Assembly: GCA_024636955.1 (NCBI GenBank)
Contig: JAGXGB010000003.1
Coordinates: 62,001-126,000 of the forward strand
From: Bacteroidales bacterium
GTDB taxonomy: Bacteria; Bacteroidota; Bacteroidia; Bacteroidales; Lentimicrobiaceae
Direction: 5' to 3'
Length of the DNA stretch: 64,000 nt
The notes beneath the pieces are model-generated. The model worked only from the letters and a program-made list of their open reading frames with translations. It was not told the DNA's origin and searched no databases. Below, in pieces: positions 17,647 through 26,722 of this stretch. The position numbers and the translations under genes are program-made. Numbering within the stretch: position 1 is the first letter of the stretch; each line of letters begins with the position of its first letter.

Positions 17647-19182
17647 TTATTTAGTAAGGACAATTCTGAAGGTGGTTTCCTTAAATGGGATGGATGATTT
17701 TACGAAGATCTTGCCACCATGATTATCTCTGATGATACGTTCTGAAAGGGATAACCCAAGTCCCCAGCCGCGTTGCTTACTTGTAAACCCAGGATTGAAG
17801 ATAGTTTTGTACATCTGTTTTGGAATTCCCTTGCCAGTGTCAGTAACATCAATGGTTACTGTTTGATCATCCTCAACAATATTGATTGTGATCTTACCCT
17901 TGCCTGACATTGCATCTACAGCATTCTTAACCAGGTTTTCAATTACCCAGTCGAAAAGCTGGTAATTAAGCTTAGTGAGGATAATTGCATCAGCAGGAGG
18001 GTTGATCTCAAAAATGACCATTCTGGAGGTTCTTGTTTTGAGATAATCCACAGAGTGATATATAACATCAACAATGTTCTCGGGCTTCAAGTTAGCAATT
18101 GAACCGATCTTTGAAAATCGCTCAGTTATGGTGCTTAGCCTGTTCACATCTTTTTGTAGTTCATCAATTGTTTCCTTGTTGACATTTTGTCCTTTCAGGT
18201 ATTCAACCCATGCTATCATTGATGATAATGGTGTTCCCAATTGGTGTGCAGTTTCTTTTGCGAGACCAACCCACACCTGATTCTGTTCTGATCGGCGGGC
18301 AATGCTGAACAGCAGATATGATACGAGCAGGAATAAGCTGACAATACCAAGTTGAATGTATGGGAAGAACCGTAACTGGGTAAGCACGTATGAATCCTGG
18401 TAATAGATGAATGTTTTCTGTCCGGTTATATCAATTTCGATGGGTTCATTGTTGCTGGCCATCGATTGAATAGTGTTCCTTACAAATACTGAATCTTTAA
18501 TTAGCGTGCTGTCAATATTGCCATACTGAATTATGTTCCGGTGGGTGCTATCAGTAATTATAACCGGCACAGATGCGGAGTTATCAGCTACTTCCTGAAA
18601 AAACGACTGAACAAGGTCATTAAGCACTACCTTCAGGTCAGAGAATAGCTTGGAGTCTTTATAGTAAAAATAGATATAGTTTCCTGAATAATAATCCATT
18701 ACGATAGGAGGGTAGGTGGAAAATTCTTCCAATAGTGCCGGGGTCATAACAGGAACAGTATCAGGATCAAAATTTACATTTTTCGCTTCCCTTATATTGC
18801 CCTTATCGTCTGAAAGTATCACCGGAATAGAAGTATTATTTGAGATGATTTTCAGATAATAGCTTATATCGTCGTCAATATCCGATTGTACTGTTTTAAT
18901 GGTTGCTTCAGCAAGCAATTGGGCACGCTCCTGTTCTTCAGCACTGATTTGTTTAAAGAAAGTTTCAGTATAATTTACCAGGCGGGCTCTTTGCTGTATT
19001 GCATTAGCCCACGTTGTGATCTTTCCACGCTCGTCCTCTGCAATTTTTCGAACCAATGAGTTGGTATACCACAATGAAATGCTCACAATCACTAAAGCGA
19101 TAACGAATAACCATCTCTTCCAGGTTTTCTTCTGTTTGTATATGTCGGTTGCTTTAGGCCGGAAGATGGAGCGTATTTTCAT
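17647..19182 (-). CDS. Orphan membrane sensor histidine kinase
   Basis: 511 residues: membrane helix near 22-40, a periplasmic sensor region of some 230 residues, a second helix near 276-296, then a kinase core. The H-box is KETAHQLGTPLSSM (instead of the usual HExRTPL), the N-box VIENLVKNAVDAM, and the G-boxes DTGKGIP and GWGLGLSLSERI. The sensor region holds two similar stretches (SIPVILSDDKGNIR and SVPVIITDSTHRNI), so it may be a duplicated sensor fold. No response regulator is adjacent; the partner must be elsewhere. It has a likely promoter of its own at 19206. Confidence 0.85.
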   Translation of the reverse strand: MKIRSIFRPKATDIYKQKKTWKRWLFVIALVIVSISLWYTNSLVRKIAEDERGKITTWANAIQQRARLVNYTETFFKQISAEEQERAQLLAEATIKTVQSDIDDDISYYLKIISNNTSIPVILSDDKGNIREAKNVNFDPDTVPVMTPALLEEFSTYPPIVMDYYSGNYIYFYYKDSKLFSDLKVVLNDLVQSFFQEVADNSASVPVIITDSTHRNIIQYGNIDSTLIKDSVFVRNTIQSMASNNEPIEIDITGQKTFIYYQDSYVLTQLRFFPYIQLGIVSLFLLVSYLLFSIARRSEQNQVWVGLAKETAHQLGTPLSSMIAWVEYLKGQNVNKETIDELQKDVNRLSTITERFSKIGSIANLKPENIVDVIYHSVDYLKTRTSRMVIFEINPPADAIILTKLNYQLFDWVIENLVKNAVDAMSGKGKITINIVEDDQTVTIDVTDTGKGIPKQMYKTIFNPGFTSKQRGWGLGLSLSERIIRDNHGGKIFVKSSIPFKETTFRIVLTK

Positions 19183-19205
19183 TCAGGGCTATACTGTTGT
19201 AAGTA

Positions 19206-19213
19206 CAAATATA
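19206..19213 (-). promoter_or_regulatory. -7 box (TAnnTTTG) of the orphan histidine kinase
   Basis: TATATTTG on the minus strand, 23 bases before the ATG at 19182, in the 36-bp gap after the AsmA-like gene. Confidence 0.45.
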
Positions 19214-19218
19214 AGGTG

Positions 19219-21732
19219 TTATTTAGTTTCATCCCACTCAATCTGGAATTCAACAGGTTTTACACCGGTTGAAGGGTTCACAGCAGGATTGTCCCTTACA
19301 TCTTTCTTTCCAAATTCTTTATGAATAACATCTCTGAATACCTTTTTTTCATTCTTGAAGTCATCTACTATTTTACCCTTAACAGCTTTAGTGTCATATT
19401 GCACTATGGGGTCATCTATAGGTCCGCTCAGCTTCAGGAATAAACGAGGCTTTCCGTATCCGTCGTCTTCAATATATTTGACTTCTTCAACATTTCTTTT
19501 CCTCTTGGCTCTTAGAACATCTGAAAGCAACATGTTAACATGGTAATCAATATCGTTTCCAAAAGTATGTGTTCCATATCCTGACAGGTCGAGTGCTGAC
19601 GATTTGATCTCCATGCGTGGTATCAACACTGTTTTACGGGTTATTTCAATTCGGTTCTTTAATGTTTCAAACCTTACATTTCTAAGTTCAGAAGCGTCGA
19701 GGAATCTCGACAAAGCCTGCAGAGGCTCAAAATCATTAAGTTCACCATTTCTTATTTCCACATCGGCAATTGCCTCAATAGTTTCAGTGTTTACACTAAA
19801 ATCGCTATACAGATTTGTGGCGAAATCAACTGAGGCATTTGAAGTGCCTTTTAAATTACTGCTTACAATGCTGTTTTGTCCGAATTCATTGAACTGGTAG
19901 AAAAACTTAGTTATGTTGACATCTTTAAACTCAGCCTTTGTAACAATACGTGCCTTATTTCCATAACGCCCGTTAATCAAGCCGTTGGCTGTAATGGAAC
20001 CGTCGAGGGCATTAATGATAATATTCGATCCTCTTAATATATCGTTATCAAGCATAAACACGCCGGTAATATCATTAGTTATAAGCTTCTTATAGGTAAG
20101 TGAATTAACACTCAGCAGTACTTTGAACGAAATATGTGGAGGGAACATACTGGTTGATAATGACGGACTTGTCTTCTTTCCAACAAGTGCAAGTATGTCC
20201 TCCAATATCAGTTTCCCGGAATAGAGATTAAGGAAGGCATGGATATTTTGCTCTTCATTCAGCAGATGGCTAACCAGATTTTCAATGTACCCATTTGCCT
20301 TTAAATCCGATGTCCCAATTGTGCAGGTTAATCCGCTGAAATGCAGCTTATTTTCATTGAATTCAATAAGTCCGTCAATATTGCTGATTTGGTTTTTATT
20401 ATACTCAAACCCGGCATTCATTAATGATACCTGACCGGTGAGGTTTTTATCCATCCTGGTACCGGGTTTATAATGGCCGTTGTATTTTAAATCAGCTATT
20501 AAATTTCCCCTGAACTCCCTCAATTCTGAATTTTCAATTAAAGAGGCAAATTCAGAAGCATCAGCTTGTACACTCAGCACCATGTTCACGTGAGGATTGT
20601 TGAAATTCCTTATCGTGGTACTTCCCTTTAATTTGCCTGTTTTTATATTCCCGGCGAATGTGGTAAGATTCAGCACTTCTGAGTTTGCTAATCCTTTATA
20701 AGTAAAAGTGCCACTGGTGTTAATGTCTTTAAGTGCAAACTTTTTCGAAGTATAGTCAAACTTACCTCCGGTTATATCAAAAGTTGTGGTGACAGCCAAA
20801 GATGATATGCGTGTAACAGGACCTTTTAATGTGCCTTCAGCTTTAATTCTTCCGTTGATATCATAATCAGACAATGCTTTAACTGCACGTTCAGGAGCAA
20901 CTGCAAGAAGATTTTTTAAATCGGAAGTGAGTGATATAATCTTAAAATCAATGGTCGGGGTAAGGCCATAATTGTAGTTGCCATTAAACTGTGTATTTAT
21001 GCCGGCGAAAATGACTTTTGACTCCCGAAAGTCAAGCTCTTTGTTAAGTGTGTTTATATCAACTGCTGATTCAATAGATGCCTGGCCTGGTGGTAGAACC
21101 TTTTCGCCTGCTATTATCATTCGCTCATTATAACAATCACCCTTAAGTTTCATCAGGAATTCATCCTGTTGAATTGATCCTTTTATGAGCATATCACTCA
21201 CTGCAATTGCTATATCATCATTCCGTAATAAGTTGCGGTAATAAACTTTTGAAGAGGTTAATGTCAGGCGTTGAATATTGAACTTCACTGATTCATTGCC
21301 TGTATTAGATGTTTTCTTCCAGATGTTATAATTATTACCTCCGTGCTGATCCTCATATATAGTAAGAGATGCATTATGTATTGCAATACTATGTATAGAG
21401 TACCGACCGGTAATAATATTAATCAGGTTAAACTTGAGGGATATTTTTTCAGCATGCAGTAAGCCGGGAGCATTTATAAGTTCAGCCGGGGGCTGCAGTG
21501 CTGTATTGGAAAGTATTAAAGAAGCGTATGGAAAAGATCGTATTATGCTAATTTCAGTACCGTCTACGGTTGCTTTAACGGCCAGGTGTTTGTTAATCTC
21601 TCCAACTATCAGTTGCCTGACCTTGTCGCCATTGAAATATTGGAAAAGCAAAATTGATCCAACTGCAACCGGGATTATAATAACCAACACCAACAAAAGC
21701 TTCTTCAGAATTCTATGTTTGGTTTCCGGCAT
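19219..21732 (-). CDS. AsmA-like envelope protein
   Basis: 837 residues with one N-terminal membrane helix (about 11-30) and a long periplasmic beta-rich repetitive body, ending in a conserved AsmA-type C-terminal region (around NGELNDFEPLQALSRFLDASELRNV and EIKSSALDLSGYG). AsmA/TamB-superfamily proteins form grooves or bridges thought to carry phospholipids between the membranes; the exact partner in Bacteroidota is unknown. It follows dxs by 14 bp and precedes the histidine kinase by 36 bp, all on the minus strand, so it is probably transcribed with dxs. Confidence 0.8.
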   Translation of the reverse strand: MPETKHRILKKLLLVLVIIIPVAVGSILLFQYFNGDKVRQLIVGEINKHLAVKATVDGTEISIIRSFPYASLILSNTALQPPAELINAPGLLHAEKISLKFNLINIITGRYSIHSIAIHNASLTIYEDQHGGNNYNIWKKTSNTGNESVKFNIQRLTLTSSKVYYRNLLRNDDIAIAVSDMLIKGSIQQDEFLMKLKGDCYNERMIIAGEKVLPPGQASIESAVDINTLNKELDFRESKVIFAGINTQFNGNYNYGLTPTIDFKIISLTSDLKNLLAVAPERAVKALSDYDINGRIKAEGTLKGPVTRISSLAVTTTFDITGGKFDYTSKKFALKDINTSGTFTYKGLANSEVLNLTTFAGNIKTGKLKGSTTIRNFNNPHVNMVLSVQADASEFASLIENSELREFRGNLIADLKYNGHYKPGTRMDKNLTGQVSLMNAGFEYNKNQISNIDGLIEFNENKLHFSGLTCTIGTSDLKANGYIENLVSHLLNEEQNIHAFLNLYSGKLILEDILALVGKKTSPSLSTSMFPPHISFKVLLSVNSLTYKKLITNDITGVFMLDNDILRGSNIIINALDGSITANGLINGRYGNKARIVTKAEFKDVNITKFFYQFNEFGQNSIVSSNLKGTSNASVDFATNLYSDFSVNTETIEAIADVEIRNGELNDFEPLQALSRFLDASELRNVRFETLKNRIEITRKTVLIPRMEIKSSALDLSGYGTHTFGNDIDYHVNMLLSDVLRAKRKRNVEEVKYIEDDGYGKPRLFLKLSGPIDDPIVQYDTKAVKGKIVDDFKNEKKVFRDVIHKEFGKKDVRDNPAVNPSTGVKPVEFQIEWDETK

Positions 21733-21746
21733 GAGTGTAGATAAAT

Positions 21747-23675
21747 TTACGTTTTACTAACGGCGTTGAAAGACATTAATTGCGTTATATCTAAAACAGC
21801 TTTTACAATCCCATCGGCATCAAAACCACATAGTGCGTATAAATGATCGGGCTTTCCATGTGGAATAAAATCGTCAGGAATACCCAGTATGGTTACATGG
21901 TTACTATAATGATGCTTTGTCATAAACTCAAGCACTGTACTTCCTAATCCTCCTTTAATAGTGCCATCCTCTACAGTTATTACTCCTTTATATGAGCTAA
22001 AAACTTCATGCAATATCTCTTCATCTATGGGTTTTAAGAATCGCATGTCATAATGAGCAGGTACTATATTTCTTTCTGTCAGGATGCTGATAGCTTGTTT
22101 CACAAAGTTACCAGGGTGTCCGAGGCTAAGTATTGCAATATCTGTGCCATCAGAAACATGCCGCCCCTTCCCTGTGGTTATTTCTTCGAATGCACGATGC
22201 CAGTTAGTGCTGGCACAACTACCGCGTGGATAGCGAATAACATAAGGCCCTGTGCCTGGCAATTGTGCTGAATACATTAAATTGCGGAGATCATGCCCAT
22301 TCATAGGAGCAGAAATGGTTAAACCCGGAATTGCATTCAAATATGTAAGATCATAAGCACCATGATGTGTTGGGCCATCCTCACCTACCAGCCCAGCTCT
22401 GTCGAGGCAAAGTACAACAGGTAATTGCTGTAAGGCAACATCGTGTATTATTTGATCATAAGAGCGTTGCATAAAGGATGAGTAGATATTGCAAAAAGGA
22501 ATAAGTCCTTCGGTAGCCATACCTGCCGCAAATGTTACCGCGTGCTGCTCGGCAATACCTACATCAAATGCCCGGTGAGGCATTTCTTTCATCATAAGGT
22601 TAAGAGAGCAGCCGGTAGGCATGGCGGGTGTAATACCTACTATTTGTTCATTTTCACGAGCCAGTTCAAGAATAGTTTGCCCGAAAACATCCTGATACCT
22701 TGAAGGTGTATTATCAGGGGTGGTGTTAATCAGTTCACCTGTTTTCTTATCAAATTTTCCGGGGGCATGATAAATTATCTGTTGTTGCTCAGCTTTCTCA
22801 AAACCTTTTCCCTTAACAGTAATGACGTGCAGAAGCTTAGGTCCGGGAATATCCCTGAGATCGTGAAACAGCTTGACCAGTTTAACCACATCATGACCAT
22901 CAACAGGTCCAAGATACCTGAAGTTAAATGCCTCAAACAGGTTACAGTTATCAAATAGTGTTGATTTAACTGCCTTAGTGAGTTGTTTAACTACTGAACG
23001 TGAATTTGAGCCATACCTGGTGTTGCCTCCCATAAGGAACCATACCCTATCTTTAAGTTTCTTATAAAAGCGGGAGGTTACAATATCAATAAAGTATTCG
23101 CGTAAGGCGCCAACACTTTTGTCAATTGCAATGCCGTTATCATTGAGTATTACCAGTAAATTTGTATCTGATACACCAGCGTTATTAAGCGCTTCCATAG
23201 CCATGCCGCCGGTTAGGGCACCATCGCCTATTACAGCTATATGCTGACGGCTGTTATTGTTCATCAATTTTGCGGCAGTAGCCATCCCTAATATTGCGGA
23301 AATGGAAGTTGAGGCATGGCCTACTCCAAAAGCATCATAAGCACTTTCTTGCATACGTGGGAATCCACTGATGCCAAAGCTTTTTCTGATTGTTGAGAAT
23401 TGATCACGACGACCGGTGATAATTTTGTGTGCATAAGCCTGGTGCCCCACATCCCATATTAGCTTATCATCTGGCGTTTTAAACACATAATGAATAGCAA
23501 CTGCCAATTCAACAGCGCCCAGGCTAGCACCCAGATGACCAGGGTTTGTTGAGCAGGCTTCAATGATGAATTGCCTTATTTCCCTGCATAATTCAGGCAA
23601 CTGGTCTTCAGTCAGTTTACGCAAATCATCAGGACTATTTATTTGTTGTAAGATTACTCCTATACCAGGTGACAT
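21747..23675 (-). CDS. dxs: 1-deoxy-D-xylulose-5-phosphate synthase
   Basis: 642 residues from the ATG at 23675; a TTG six bases upstream is less likely. Thiamine diphosphate motif GDGALTGGMAMEALNNAG with the closing ILNDN (about 150-180), central transketolase-like pyrimidine domain (CLDRAGLVGEDGPTHHGAYD near 425) and C-terminal transketolase domain. It condenses pyruvate and glyceraldehyde 3-phosphate, the entry step of the MEP isoprenoid route shared with ispD at 7489. It is divergent from trkA; the two -7 boxes lie 14 bp apart. Confidence 0.97.
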   Translation of the reverse strand: MSPGIGVILQQINSPDDLRKLTEDQLPELCREIRQFIIEACSTNPGHLGASLGAVELAVAIHYVFKTPDDKLIWDVGHQAYAHKIITGRRDQFSTIRKSFGISGFPRMQESAYDAFGVGHASTSISAILGMATAAKLMNNNSRQHIAVIGDGALTGGMAMEALNNAGVSDTNLLVILNDNGIAIDKSVGALREYFIDIVTSRFYKKLKDRVWFLMGGNTRYGSNSRSVVKQLTKAVKSTLFDNCNLFEAFNFRYLGPVDGHDVVKLVKLFHDLRDIPGPKLLHVITVKGKGFEKAEQQQIIYHAPGKFDKKTGELINTTPDNTPSRYQDVFGQTILELARENEQIVGITPAMPTGCSLNLMMKEMPHRAFDVGIAEQHAVTFAAGMATEGLIPFCNIYSSFMQRSYDQIIHDVALQQLPVVLCLDRAGLVGEDGPTHHGAYDLTYLNAIPGLTISAPMNGHDLRNLMYSAQLPGTGPYVIRYPRGSCASTNWHRAFEEITTGKGRHVSDGTDIAILSLGHPGNFVKQAISILTERNIVPAHYDMRFLKPIDEEILHEVFSSYKGVITVEDGTIKGGLGSTVLEFMTKHHYSNHVTILGIPDDFIPHGKPDHLYALCGFDADGIVKAVLDITQLMSFNAVSKT

Positions 23676-23693
23676 GATCAATTATTATTGCCG

Positions 23694-23701
23694 CAAAGTT
23701 A
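23694..23701 (-). promoter_or_regulatory. -7 box (TAnnTTTG) of dxs
   Basis: TAACTTTG on the minus strand, 18 bases before the dxs ATG, back to back with the trkA box. Confidence 0.5.
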
Positions 23702-23715
23702 ACGTCAAAATGTGT

Positions 23716-23723
23716 TACTTTTG
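23716..23723 (+). promoter_or_regulatory. -7 box (TAnnTTTG) of trkA
   Basis: TACTTTTG, 30 bases before the trkA ATG. The -33 region of this promoter would lie over the dxs -7 box. Confidence 0.55.
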
Positions 23724-23742
23724 CCCAGTAAATTTTTCCATT

Positions 23743-23750
23743 AAGGAGGA
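23743..23750 (+). promoter_or_regulatory. Near-perfect Shine-Dalgarno of trkA
   Basis: AAGGAGGA with three bases to the ATG at 23754. Such a strong site is unusual among the genes of this window and fixes the start codon. Confidence 0.8.
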
Positions 23751-23753
23751 TAC

Positions 23754-25094
23754 ATGAATATAATCATTGCCGGCGACGGAGAAGTTGGATTCCATCTGGC
23801 TAAAATGCTTTCCGGTGAAAACCACAACATCACTATTGTGGATCCACATCAGGAACTCCTCAAACTGATTGAAACCCATACTGATCTGCTTACCATAACA
23901 GGCGATTCTTCATCAATTGAAGTGCTTGAACAAGCAAATGTGAGAGGTGCTGATTTGTTGATTTCAGTGGTGCATGATGAGAAAATCAACATCACTACCT
24001 GTGCTATTGGCAAGAAACTGGGTGCACGACGTACAATTGCCAGAATCAATAATGTTGAGTATTTGACCAATGAGAATCGTGAACTTATGCGGTCACTCGG
24101 CATTGATTCAATGGTTTGTCCTGAACGTATTGCATCAAAGGAGATTGTTAAGTTAATCAAACAACCCGCGGCAACTGAAATATTCGATTTCACTGACAAC
24201 AAGCTTTCACTTCTACTTATTAAGCTTGATGAAAAGGCTTTGGTTTTAAACAAAAGCTTAAACCAGATTGCATCAGAAAATCCAAAGCTCGACTTCAGGG
24301 CTGTTGCTATACATCGCAATAACAAAACTATTATTCCTAAAGGTGATGATGTATTTAAGCTTAATGACCTTGCATATGTTATAACCAAACCTCAGGGTAT
24401 TGACTCTTTAATGCACCTTGGTGGGAAAGAAATAGTTGAAATCAAAAACGTAATGATTGTTGGCGGTGGTAGGATTGGCAGGAAGACTGCACAACTGCTG
24501 GAAAGAGAAATGAACGTTAAGCTGATTGAAATGGATAAGGAACGCGCTTTTGAACTTATTGATCTGCTTGAAAAAACACTCATTATCAATGCCGATGCCC
24601 GTGATATAGAACTATTGGAAGATGAAGGCATAAGGAATATGGATGCCTTCATTGCTGTTACTGATGATTATGAAACCAACATACTTACCTGTTTGCTCGC
24701 CCAGCGTTTTGGCGTGAAGAGAGTAATACCTTTGGTAGAGAATATTGATTACATCAGTATCTCGCAAAGTATTGGAATAGAAACTGTTATCAATAAGAAA
24801 CTCATTACTGCATCCTACATTGTTGGGTTTACGATGAATGCAGATGTTAAATCAACTAAATGCCTGAGTGGTGTTGATGCTGAAGTATTTGAGTTTATGG
24901 TGAAACCAGGTTCAGTAGCCACTAAAAAACAGATAAAGCATCTTGACTGCCCCAGGGGAAGTATTATAGGTGGTATTGTTAGAGGCGATAATAGTTTTAT
25001 TGCAGTAGGTGACTTACAGATAAAAGAAGGTGATACAGTTGTCATTTTCGCATTACCTGAAGCTATTAGCAGGGTTCAAAACCTTTTTAATTAA
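23754..25094 (+). CDS. trkA: Trk potassium uptake system, regulatory subunit TrkA
   Basis: 446 residues in two repeats, each an NAD-binding RCK-N domain (GDGEVGFHLAKML at residue 7 onward and GGGRIGRKTAQLL near 236) plus an RCK-C domain. TrkA binds NAD(H) or ATP on the inner face of the membrane and gates the TrkH channel. trkH follows after 12 bp on the same strand, so the pair forms one operon and one uptake system. The length is standard. Confidence 0.95.
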   Translation: MNIIIAGDGEVGFHLAKMLSGENHNITIVDPHQELLKLIETHTDLLTITGDSSSIEVLEQANVRGADLLISVVHDEKINITTCAIGKKLGARRTIARINNVEYLTNENRELMRSLGIDSMVCPERIASKEIVKLIKQPAATEIFDFTDNKLSLLLIKLDEKALVLNKSLNQIASENPKLDFRAVAIHRNNKTIIPKGDDVFKLNDLAYVITKPQGIDSLMHLGGKEIVEIKNVMIVGGGRIGRKTAQLLEREMNVKLIEMDKERAFELIDLLEKTLIINADARDIELLEDEGIRNMDAFIAVTDDYETNILTCLLAQRFGVKRVIPLVENIDYISISQSIGIETVINKKLITASYIVGFTMNADVKSTKCLSGVDAEVFEFMVKPGSVATKKQIKHLDCPRGSIIGGIVRGDNSFIAVGDLQIKEGDTVVIFALPEAISRVQNLFN

Positions 25095-25106
25095 GATCAG
25101 CATAGC

Positions 25107-26606
25107 ATGAGCACTATTCGTGATATAAACAGGTATGCTATTCTAAAAGTGCTTGGTGTACTGCTTATAATTGAAGGTCTTTTTATGCTGCTCAGCCTCC
25201 TACCATCAGCATGGTACGACAGGCAATGCCTATCAAATATGGTATTGTTTGAGCCAACTCATGATTTTCTCCCACTACTTATATCTGGAGTGATTGCTTT
25301 GTCTATCGGAAGCTCTCTTTATATTTTCAACCGTAACCTTGACCAGAATAGCATTGGTAAGCGTGAAGGTTATATAATTGTATCCTTATCGTGGGTTGCA
25401 ATTTCCATATTCGGCGCTCTTCCGTTTATGTTAAGTGGGGTAACTACCAACTATACTGATGCATTCTTTGAAACTATGTCGGGTTTTACTACCACAGGTG
25501 CATCTATATTTACTGATATTGAAGCTCTTCCTAAAGGAATTCTCTTTTGGCGCGCCCTTACACAATGGATAGGAGGTATGGGAATTATTGTACTTTCACT
25601 TGCTGTGCTGCCTATTTTGGGTATTGGAGGAATGCAGTTGTTTGTTGCCGAAGTTCCGGGTGTAACACCTGATAAACTAACACCCCGCATTACACAAACT
25701 GCCAAGAATCTCTGGGTAATATATGTTGCCATGACTTTATTCTGTACTGCATTTCTTATATTCGGTGGATTAAGTATTTATGATGCCCTTTGTCACTCAT
25801 TTACTACTCTATCAACCGGGGGATTTGGCACAAAGAATGATTCTGTGGCTGGCTTTTCACCATATCTGCAGATGGTGCTTATAGTTTTTATGTATCTGGC
25901 AGGTATTAATTTCTCTCTACACTTTTTTGCACTTAGACGCAGATTCAAGTATATTATCAGCAATGAAGAACTTAAGAACTACACTTATATTATTCTGATA
26001 TCAACTGCAATTATCACAGCTTCATTGCTGATTCTGAAAAATGTGGCCTTTGATAAAGCGCTCATTGATTCGCTTTTCCAAGTTGTTTCCATTATAACAA
26101 CAACCGGCTTTGTAAGTGCTGATTATCTTACCTGGCCTACATATTCATGGCTGATCATATTCCTGCTAATGTTCATTGGTGGATGCGCTGGTTCAACAGG
26201 TGGAGGTATTAAGGTTGTGAGAATAGTGCTCTTGTTCAGAAACAGCAAGCTGGAGTTAAAAAGACTTATACATCCACAAGCGCTGATACCTGTTAGGTTA
26301 AACGGCAAATCTATTCCGCAGCATATTATTTTCAACGTTCTGGCCTTTTTCTTAATATATATAGTCATTTTTGCCACTGGCTCATTAGCAGTTTCAATGA
26401 TGGGCCTTGATTTTGAGTCATCTATAGGGGCGGTTGCCGCAAGCCTTGGTAATATTGGTCCCGGTATTGGCTCCGTAGGCCCGGTATTAAATTATGGACT
26501 TATACCTGATGCAGGAAAGTGGCTTCTTTCATTTCTGATGTTACTTGGACGTTTAGAATTGTTTACTGTTCTCATTCTCTTCTCTGCTGCTTTTTGGAAT
26601 AAGTAA
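25107..26606 (+). CDS. trkH: Trk potassium uptake system, membrane channel TrkH
   Basis: 499 residues with ten or so membrane helices. Four pore loops with glycine-containing filter sequences are visible: TTTGASIF, STGGFGTKN, TTTGFVSAD and NIGPGIGSV, as expected for TrkH/KtrB. It carries K+ across the inner membrane under the control of TrkA, encoded directly upstream. Length and topology are normal. Confidence 0.96.
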   Translation: MSTIRDINRYAILKVLGVLLIIEGLFMLLSLLPSAWYDRQCLSNMVLFEPTHDFLPLLISGVIALSIGSSLYIFNRNLDQNSIGKREGYIIVSLSWVAISIFGALPFMLSGVTTNYTDAFFETMSGFTTTGASIFTDIEALPKGILFWRALTQWIGGMGIIVLSLAVLPILGIGGMQLFVAEVPGVTPDKLTPRITQTAKNLWVIYVAMTLFCTAFLIFGGLSIYDALCHSFTTLSTGGFGTKNDSVAGFSPYLQMVLIVFMYLAGINFSLHFFALRRRFKYIISNEELKNYTYIILISTAIITASLLILKNVAFDKALIDSLFQVVSIITTTGFVSADYLTWPTYSWLIIFLLMFIGGCAGSTGGGIKVVRIVLLFRNSKLELKRLIHPQALIPVRLNGKSIPQHIIFNVLAFFLIYIVIFATGSLAVSMMGLDFESSIGAVAASLGNIGPGIGSVGPVLNYGLIPDAGKWLLSFLMLLGRLELFTVLILFSAAFWNK

Positions 26607-26694
26607 ACACTCAGGTATGCTTTCAGCTCTTCTGAAAGGATTGACTGGCGTAATAATTTTGACACTAAGTAGCAATAAAAAGGCTAAACTTAAT

Positions 26695-26702
26695 TATCTT
26701 TG
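26695..26702 (+). promoter_or_regulatory. -7 box (TAnnTTTG) of the EEP-family gene
   Basis: TATCTTTG, the most common form of the Bacteroidota box, 20 bases before the ATG at 26723. Confidence 0.55.
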
Positions 26703-26722
26703 ATATAACCAATATTCTAGTC

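Noticed and set aside
23849-24388. A 179-codon open frame antisense to trkA, serine-rich
   Set aside because: Serine-rich antisense frames are expected opposite this codon usage; trkA is clearly the real gene.
26620-26638. CTTTCAG-CTCTT-CTGAAAG hairpin after trkH as a terminator
   Set aside because: The stem is only 7 bp and no T-run follows; left out of the feature list.
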